A DNA stretch of 53,275 nucleotides from Gracilaria caudata (lineage: Eukaryota; Rhodophyta; Florideophyceae; Gracilariales; Gracilariaceae): positions 1 to 53,275 of the forward strand of contig JASCIV010000076.1 of assembly GCA_030374735.1 (NCBI GenBank), in the 5' to 3' direction. The notes below the pieces were generated by a model. It saw only the letters and a list, made by a program, of their open reading frames with translations. It had not been told where the DNA came from and ran no database searches. The position numbers and the translations under genes were made by a program. Each line of letters starts with the position of its first letter. Position 1 is the first letter of the stretch. Positions 47,894 through 53,275 of the stretch are shown in pieces.

Positions 47894-48733
47894 ATGTACC
47901 ACATAAGTGCTAAACCAGCGCGTCCACGTTCCCATCGTCACCGAAATGCATCTCTGCAGGCCTGCTTTCTTCACATGCGTCGCTTCAGACGCGTGTGTCG
48001 TCCGTTAACTCCCATAATTCTACGCGCTCTCATTGTGCTTTTCGTCTCCATTCAACTTCATCCCATTCCGACATCAAACAACTCATCTCATTTGCTACCA
48101 ACCTGCTCACGAATCTCAGTTCTAACTGGAATTATATCAGCCTGTCTTTCAGTAATCTTCTTCGACATTCGCATATTCAACTTCATCTTATTGGCATGTG
48201 TGTTTGTGAATTTCGTGTTTCAAGTGCGTCAATACGAGCATATTTCATTGATTAACTTGCTTGCTACACTTCTGTTCCACACCACTGCTATACTGTTTTC
48301 GTCGTATGTTGGAAGAAGGAGGTCCATTTCAAAACCATCTGCCTTACGTGCCAATATTGCAATCAAACAACAATATATTCTCAACCTTCGTTGCCTCCGA
48401 AATGTGGATGTTCTCGAAGCTTCAATTCGGCTGCAAGCAAGTCTGTTGACCATTGACTACTGTTTCTCACAGTTGAATTCGTCATCGCTTCTCTTTGTCA
48501 CCTTACCGTTTGTAATCCTGTTTTTGTTGGGTTATTACACGCAGCGTAATGGATTTGTGGTGTTGCTTTTACTATGTGTGTTTGCTGGCTCTAAACAGCA
48601 ATCAATGCTGTTGGGATTCAACTTTGTGAGCACGCTAAGTACTGTTGCTGCTGCCATTCTAGCGTTGTGTGTGGGACCAGGGGTACTTACTATCGACGAG
48701 TGGCTTGCAACCACGCAGCAGTTATACTACTAA
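47894..48733 (+). CDS. SURF4/Erv29-like ER membrane cargo receptor, 279 aa
   Basis: Multi-span membrane protein with about six or seven hydrophobic segments from residue 38 onward. The C-terminal region shows the best family match: KQQSMLLGFNFVSTLSTVAAAI, then VGPGVLTIDEW, aligning with the SURF4 ending in which a phase of F..TLS is followed by LGPGG.S.DE. SURF4/Erv29 proteins carry soluble secretory cargo into COPII vesicles, and the length (about 270) agrees. The usual C-terminal di-lysine ER retrieval signal is absent; the chain ends QQLYY. The first ATG of the frame is used. A distant DoxX-family protein is the main alternative. It converges on CHMP1 with about 120 nt between stop codons. 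Confidence 0.65.
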   Translation: MYHISAKPARPRSHRHRNASLQACFLHMRRFRRVCRPLTPIILRALIVLFVSIQLHPIPTSNNSSHLLPTCSRISVLTGIISACLSVIFFDIRIFNFILLACVFVNFVFQVRQYEHISLINLLATLLFHTTAILFSSYVGRRRSISKPSALRANIAIKQQYILNLRCLRNVDVLEASIRLQASLLTIDYCFSQLNSSSLLFVTLPFVILFLLGYYTQRNGFVVLLLLCVFAGSKQQSMLLGFNFVSTLSTVAAAILALCVGPGVLTIDEWLATTQQLYY

Positions 48734-48854
48734 GCACATGTGGATCATCACGTCCATTATTCACTCATCCGCCACCAGCTCCTCCAAACCATTATTCATC
48801 AAAAGGTAATCCTTGTTTTACATCGCTACAGATAAAAAGAAAACGTCGTGCTTG

Positions 48855-49532
48855 TTACGGTCTAGCTCCACCTTGCAAGGCGTTCAGACGAGCCATAAGG
48901 TCAGTGTCTTGCGTCTTGCTAGCACCCGGCAGCGAAGTAGGCTGTCCAATCGGTGCACTATATCCATTCAATCTATCTCCTATATCCAAGTCATTCTCGT
49001 CAGCAATCTGTTGTAACAAGCCGTTCACCTGTGACTGGGGAGTAGAAGAAGACGTTGATTCGCCAATCGCAGAGTCCATATACTTGGTCTGCAGGTCCAA
49101 ATCCTCGCTCTGCGCAATAAACTGTTCCATAGTATACCCAATCTGCGTGGCATCCATACTTCCCAGCGCCTGATCCAAGTTAGCGGTGACCGCCACCATA
49201 CTATGCGTGACCTGCTTCCGCACGTCCTGCGCCTGCAACTTGGCAGCAACAGCCTCCAGCTGGCTCTGCAGCTTGAGGTACGACAGGTGTTCATTATGGT
49301 TTCGAATGGCGTTTTCAGCGTGAATTCTGGCACCGGCGATGTTGTTCTTGGCCATAGCTTCCTTGGCCTTGCGCTTCTCAATGTCGATTTGACGTTGCGA
49401 CTTGTTGGCCTGTCTGCCAATCGTCTTGGACGTGAATCTCATCTTGAAGATGATTTCCTGCAACGTGGGCGGCGGCGGCGCCTGTTGCACGGGCGGCGGT
49501 GGTGGCGGAGCTTTGCGACTGAACAAGCCCAT
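48855..49532 (-). CDS. CHMP1: CHMP1/Did2 (Vps46), ESCRT-III protein, 225 aa
   Basis: Snf7-family protein that assembles on endosomal and other membranes and recruits the Vps4 ATPase. After a Pro-rich N-terminal stretch (residues 8-23) comes the basic helical core: EIIFKMRFTSKTIGRQANKS, KAKEAMAKNNIAGARIHAENAIR and NHNEHLSYLKLQSQLEAVAAK, matching CHMP1 rather than CHMP2 or CHMP4. The acidic second half ends with the Vps4-binding MIM1 helix DLMARLNAL at 211-219. The Pro run before the core is longer than in animal CHMP1. The ATG at 49532 is the only sensible start. Confidence 0.93.
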   Translation of the reverse strand: MGLFSRKAPPPPPPVQQAPPPPTLQEIIFKMRFTSKTIGRQANKSQRQIDIEKRKAKEAMAKNNIAGARIHAENAIRNHNEHLSYLKLQSQLEAVAAKLQAQDVRKQVTHSMVAVTANLDQALGSMDATQIGYTMEQFIAQSEDLDLQTKYMDSAIGESTSSSTPQSQVNGLLQQIADENDLDIGDRLNGYSAPIGQPTSLPGASKTQDTDLMARLNALQGGARP

Positions 49533-49832
49533 GGTTGCTTCAATAAGGGAGGCGTCGAAGGTACGAAAGCTGGATGCGGCCGCACGTCAGCGTAAGCGCG
49601 CAGCAGTGTTTTTAAGCTTGCGGAGGCTGAAGGCAGTGACGAGGGGGGAAGACAGCACAGAGATGGGCGGGGCACCAGCATGTCGTGCCAACTCGCTCGC
49701 GCGAGCGCTTTTTGATTCGCGTCGCTGCTCGCGTACATTGCTGGCTGCGGCGCGCACGCGATGTCGCTATCTAACTTACATTGCTGGTCGAATCCACAAC
49801 ACCCCCACCCCGAAAAAAAAAGGACGCGTTCA
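49533..49832. other. Intergenic
   Basis: 300 nt between two - strand genes, holding the CHMP1 promoter and the 3' flank of the fused ArsA gene. An A-run lies at about 49813-49822 (T-run on the - strand) just after the ArsA stop codon. Confidence 0.5.
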
Positions 49833-52103
49833 TTATTGCGCCTCGGCAACCTCGGAGAACAAGCTGTTGGCCATCGCCTGCAGGCCGTAGGCGCCTCGCA
49901 CCTCAACGTCAAAATAAGGCACCTCCGTCAGTTCGATCTCCATGTCGCCGCCCATGGCGCTCAGCTCCTCAATGCACTTGTTCTGGTTCTCCATCACTCT
50001 CCTCACAAACGCGCCAGCCGCCGCCTCCCCGATCACCTGATTGATCACAAGGTTCTTCACGCACACCTCATCCTTCTTCAGCGACTTCACCAACCGTTCG
50101 CTCTCCGCCATCGCCAAGCCCGTCGCCACAGTCACCAACGCGAACTGTGTGCGGTTCTTATCCCTCACCAAGTCTCTCAATTCCTCCATGTTATCCCGTA
50201 ATCTCTGCACGCCCTTCGCCGCCTTATCCACCACATCCTCCCTGTTCTCCTTTCGACCGAGCACACTTCGCAGCTTTTCAATTGCAGAGTCCAGTCGATT
50301 CTTCAGTCGAATCACCTTGCCAAGAAACTTGTCCAGAAACTCCGGGAATCCCAACAGCCGCAATGTGTGCCCCGTCGGCGCCGTATCCACCACCACGCGG
50401 TCAAAATCGCCAAACTTCACCAGTTCCATCACCTGCGTAAGCGCCACCAGCTCGTCAATGCCCGGCGGCGCATTGTCCAACAACCCAGCAAACTCCTCCA
50501 GCCCCAGCTTTCTCGCAAGATCAACGCCAGCACCGCGCTTCCCCTCCGCCACAAAGTCACCGGCCAGCTTTTGAAAGTCCTTGATTGCGCCCTCCGTGTC
50601 AATCTCCATCGCAAACAACTCGCCAGTGGCATCATCCACGCATACAGGAGCGCCGCCTTCCAGAGAAATCTGCAACGCGTCCGCCAGCGAATGCGCCGGG
50701 TCCGTGGACAACACCAGCGTTTTGAAGCCTTCACTCGCCAGTTTGACGCCCAACGCAGCGCTGATACTAGTTTTACCTACGCCACCCTTACCGCCCACAA
50801 ACACAAACTGCGACTGAGCGCCTTTCTTCGCGAGCGTGTCCTGGTCGAAGAGCGCGCCATAGCTGGCCTGTCGCGAGGGCTTAAACGCAATTTCCGCCAG
50901 CGCAAACAGCCCATAAACGCCTCGAACCTCCGTATCAAAGCGCGGAACCAGCGTAATGGCCAGTCCGTACTCGTCCGCAATGCGCTCCGTAGCAAACGCA
51001 ATCTCCCTGGTCTGCGCCTTTCGCAGCCGATTCAAATACGTCTCCACGGTGTGATTATCGGCGGTAGGCAACACCTGGTTGATCACCACATGTCGCACCC
51101 AAATACCATCATCCCAAAGATGTTGTATCAATCGCTTACTCTCCTCCACAGCCAGCACGGTGGCAATGGTCACCACCACAAACTCCGCTCGCGCCGGGTC
51201 GCGGAACAAATCGCTGAGCTCAATCATCTTTTGCCGATACGCCTGCACGCGTTTTGTGGCATTACTCAACGCGGCGTTCAAATCCATCTTCTTCCCCACA
51301 AACATGTTGGCCACACTGCCCAACATGGAACGCGCACTGTGCAGCTTTTCGCGCAACGCCAGCGCCTGCGCCAGAAACTTGTCCAGAAAGTCCGGAAACG
51401 CCAGCAGACGCAACGTATGTCCCGTGGGCGCGGTATCAATCACAATGCGATCAAACGAAAACTCGGTGCGAGATTCGACCAATTCCAACACACTCACCAA
51501 CGCCAACAGCTCATCCGCGCCCGGCGGAATGGTATCCAAAACCGCCGAAAAGTCCGACAGTCCCAACTTTGCCGCAAGTCGTCTCCAAGCCTCGTCACTC
51601 GCATCGGGCACCTCATTCAAACTGGCCAACAACGAACGAAACTGCGCCACCGCCGCAGACGTATCCACCTCAACCGCGGCCAACGACAAGTCCGGCACGT
51701 TCACAATCTCGCCCGACGTGAGATCCACTCGCAACGCATCGCCCAACGAATGCGCCGGGTCGGTGGACAACACAAGCGTGCTCAGTCCCGCGCGCGCAAA
51801 GTGCACCGCGATGGCGGCCGCCGTGGTGGTTTTGCCCACGCCGCCCTTTCCGCCCACAAAGATGAAGCGGCGCGAGCGCGACGAAAGCAGATTGTCTAAC
51901 GTGCGCGCGCGCGCGGACTGCGACGGACTGGCGGCCTGCGCGGGCGGCGGCGTGGCAGTGGCGCGCGGCACACGCGCGCGGCGCGCGGCGCGTGGGGAGG
52001 ATGTGCACGACGCGCGACGCGGGCGCACGGGGGAGGGACTAAGGGAGCGCGCGGAGAGGGTGAGCGGAAGCGGCGTGACAAACGCCGGCGCAATGCAAGT
52101 CAT
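49833..52103 (-). CDS. Tandem (fused) ArsA/Get3-type ATPase, plastid type, 756 aa
   Basis: Two ArsA halves in one chain behind a likely plastid transit peptide. The first 70 residues are Arg/Ser/Pro/Ala-rich and acid-free. Half 1 has P-loop GGKGGVGKTTTA from residue 84, then STDPAHSLGDAL and IDTAPTGHTLRLLAFP. Half 2 has P-loop GGKGGVGKTSIS from residue 437, STDPAHSLADAL and VDTAPTGHTLRLLGFP. The SLGDAL/SLADAL wording and the MELV/VLELV segments match bacterial ArsA and plant plastid GET3B rather than cytosolic Get3. No CxxC is present in either half. In plants the plastid homologue serves thylakoid or stromal membrane-protein handling; an arsenite role is possible but not shown. Codon use is more GC-rich than in the other fused protein, so the two are not a recent copy of each other. 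Confidence 0.9.
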   Translation of the reverse strand: MTCIAPAFVTPLPLTLSARSLSPSPVRPRRASCTSSPRAARRARVPRATATPPPAQAASPSQSARARTLDNLLSSRSRRFIFVGGKGGVGKTTTAAAIAVHFARAGLSTLVLSTDPAHSLGDALRVDLTSGEIVNVPDLSLAAVEVDTSAAVAQFRSLLASLNEVPDASDEAWRRLAAKLGLSDFSAVLDTIPPGADELLALVSVLELVESRTEFSFDRIVIDTAPTGHTLRLLAFPDFLDKFLAQALALREKLHSARSMLGSVANMFVGKKMDLNAALSNATKRVQAYRQKMIELSDLFRDPARAEFVVVTIATVLAVEESKRLIQHLWDDGIWVRHVVINQVLPTADNHTVETYLNRLRKAQTREIAFATERIADEYGLAITLVPRFDTEVRGVYGLFALAEIAFKPSRQASYGALFDQDTLAKKGAQSQFVFVGGKGGVGKTSISAALGVKLASEGFKTLVLSTDPAHSLADALQISLEGGAPVCVDDATGELFAMEIDTEGAIKDFQKLAGDFVAEGKRGAGVDLARKLGLEEFAGLLDNAPPGIDELVALTQVMELVKFGDFDRVVVDTAPTGHTLRLLGFPEFLDKFLGKVIRLKNRLDSAIEKLRSVLGRKENREDVVDKAAKGVQRLRDNMEELRDLVRDKNRTQFALVTVATGLAMAESERLVKSLKKDEVCVKNLVINQVIGEAAAGAFVRRVMENQNKCIEELSAMGGDMEIELTEVPYFDVEVRGAYGLQAMANSLFSEVAEAQ

Positions 52104-52324
52104 GTGGCAGAAAGCAGCACAAGCGCACGGCGCGCTCGCAATGACGGGTGGCTGACGCAGCTACGCAGCTTAACGCGCGCGCAGCGTGGAAGGGGGGGGA
52201 AGGCGACAACTGGTGTAGTTTTTGAGCTAGTAGTAGAGCAGCGAGATCTTCCAAAGCGTAGCGTTCGCTACCTTTGGTACAACGCTGAACACAAAGCTGA
52301 ATTATTTTTACACACAAACACGGC
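52104..52324. other. Short intergenic region
   Basis: About 220 nt between two - strand genes, containing the promoter of the plastid ArsA gene and the 3' flank of uL18. Nothing specific was recognised. Confidence 0.4.
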
Positions 52325-52723
52325 TCAATTCCTCTTCAACTCCGGCACGGGCGGCATCTCCGCCGCCGGCGCGCGCACCGTTCTCACGCCGCCCTCGCGC
52401 ACGGCGTCAATGAACGCCTTGATCTTGCCATGATACCGTCCCGGTCTCTGCCAATACACATCGCGCACGCCCATCTGCATCGCGCGTTCCGCAAACACGC
52501 GTCCCACCGTAGCAGCCGCCGCCACCGACGCCGTGGCGTAGCAACCGCGCGGCGCGTGCGGCGGCGTGAGCAGTTGACGCAACATCGGCTCGGTGGAATG
52601 CGCAGCCAGCACCACGCGCGCCGCGTGCTTGTCCACCAGCTGCGCGTGCACGTGGCGGTTGGTCAATCGTAGCAACAGCCGCAACGTGCGCGCCTCCGGT
52701 CGGCGTACCCTCAACCGCGCCAT
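52325..52723 (-). CDS. Organellar ribosomal protein uL18, probably mitochondrial, 132 aa
   Basis: Large-subunit protein that contacts 5S rRNA in bacterial-type ribosomes. The bacterial uL18 pattern is clear: LRLRLTNRHVHAQLVDKHAARVVLAAHSTE near the N-terminus (with the family's R-x-N-x-H-[IV] segment), A-x-VGRVFAERAMQMGV in the middle and RPGRYHGKIKAFIDAVREGGV before the end. Red algal plastid genomes usually keep their own rpl18, so this nuclear copy more likely serves mitochondria; that is inference. The N-terminus is short and basic and could double as a targeting signal. The open frame upstream of the ATG at 52723 has no other ATG. Confidence 0.8.
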   Translation of the reverse strand: MARLRVRRPEARTLRLLLRLTNRHVHAQLVDKHAARVVLAAHSTEPMLRQLLTPPHAPRGCYATASVAAAATVGRVFAERAMQMGVRDVYWQRPGRYHGKIKAFIDAVREGGVRTVRAPAAEMPPVPELKRN

Positions 52724-53275
52724 GCGTTGCTCCGTTCGCGCGCCGCGCACACACAACTCACTCGCGCAAACTCACACCGGCCGTCGTCCGATCCGCGCGA
52801 TGGATCCGCTGCACGGCCCACCCACGCCACATTGGCCACGCTACCGCGCAGCCACGCCGGGCACTTTTTGTGCGCGCGGAAAGCAAACGCACGGCAAACC
52901 ACCGCTTTTGGTGCAGAGGCGCGCCACGCGTGGCGCACGTGGCGCATGTGGCACGCAACGCACGCGTCGCGCGCGTGCGTGGCACGGCGCGTGCGTGCGT
53001 TTTGTTGCAAACGGCTGCTTCCCCCTTCGACGCATTTCTAAATCCACCGTGCGCTGCGTCTCGCCGCTTGAGATATCTTGGGACGTACGGAGTCGGTCAC
53101 CCACCCAACAGCCAAGCGCGCGAGTTGGCGCCACCGACTTGCCGCTATCGCCGTGCGCACGCTGCCGCCCCCGTCGTCGCGCGTCGTCGTCGTCGTCGTC
53201 GTCGTCGAACAACAACGTCCGCGTGTCGCTTCGTGCTTTCGTTTGTCCGCCCACAGCGCGCTCCTCCCCTCGCCC
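52724..53275. other. GC-rich right end with triplet repeats
   Basis: About 550 nt. It has repeated short CGTGGCGCA-like words around 52925-52990 and an imperfect GTC triplet array at 53172-53207. The ORFs through it are Arg/His/Asp-rich and appear to be composition artefacts. A gene that begins beyond the window cannot be excluded. Confidence 0.45.
53172..53207. repeat. GTC/GAC triplet repeat
   Basis: About ten GTC triplets with a GCGC interruption near the start. On the - strand it would encode an Asp run in one frame. Confidence 0.75.

Noticed and set aside
50367..51899. 510-aa ORF antisense to the plastid ArsA gene
   Set aside because: GC-rich, Arg/Gln/His-rich composition typical of antisense frames; the opposite strand has clear ArsA motifs.
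52841..53254. 137-aa - strand ORF with an Asp run
   Set aside because: The Asp run is the GTC microsatellite read in one frame and the rest is Arg/His-rich GC-driven sequence.
1..53275. CRISPR arrays, insertion sequences, rRNA genes
   Set aside because: No regularly spaced direct repeats, transposase ORFs or rRNA-like stretches were seen; the window is eukaryotic nuclear in character.

Overview
The window reads as nuclear DNA of a photosynthetic eukaryote with a compact, intron-poor genome, most likely a unicellular mesophilic red alga. What is seen: long uninterrupted eukaryotic ORFs (ESCRT-III, Leo1, FG nucleoporin, SURF4-like, Get3-like), two tRNA genes each followed by a T-run typical of RNA polymerase III, and only one intron that is certain (105 nt, in the ABC transporter). 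Several products begin with plastid-type leaders that keep a phenylalanine near the N-terminus (MAFV, MSAFV), a trait of red algal and glaucophyte plastid import. The alpha-glucan phosphorylase has no obvious transit peptide, which would fit cytosolic floridean starch. The red algal assignment is inference; no species is claimed.

Layout. Bases 1-6900 are gene-poor: a secreted 404-residue protein, tRNA-Ser(AGA) and a small Gln-rich protein. From 6.9 to 28.2 kb, seven genes run on the + strand: a full-length MDR-type ABC transporter, alpha-glucan phosphorylase, a HEAT-repeat protein, a carotenoid cleavage dioxygenase, an ArsH-like flavoprotein, an unrecognised 508-residue protein, and a Get3/ArsA ATPase with two fused halves. 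Leo1 (Paf1 complex) converges on the last of these. From 30.9 to 42 kb two very large, low-complexity nuclear proteins are transcribed divergently from a shared region of about 0.6 kb. One is a SAP-like protein with SUMO-interacting and PP1-docking motifs; the other is an FG-repeat nucleoporin. From 42.7 kb to the end come CDP-diacylglycerol synthase, a small plastid membrane protein, glucose-6-phosphate dehydrogenase, tRNA-Asn(GTT), a SURF4-like ER protein, CHMP1, a second (plastid-type) fused ArsA/Get3 protein, and an organellar ribosomal protein uL18 that is probably mitochondrial.

Themes. Three genes belong to families associated with arsenic handling or tail-anchored protein targeting: ArsH and two independent-looking tandem ArsA/Get3 proteins. 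Neither tandem protein has the CxxC zinc motif that holds Get3 dimers together. The divergent nuclear pair shares a YNLR-basic motif followed by a SAP-like segment. The long intergenic regions hold several perfect or near-perfect inverted repeats built around a single central base. Their role is unknown, and they are the most unexplained sequence pattern seen. Base composition rises toward GC at about 36-38.5 kb and from about 44 kb to the right end.
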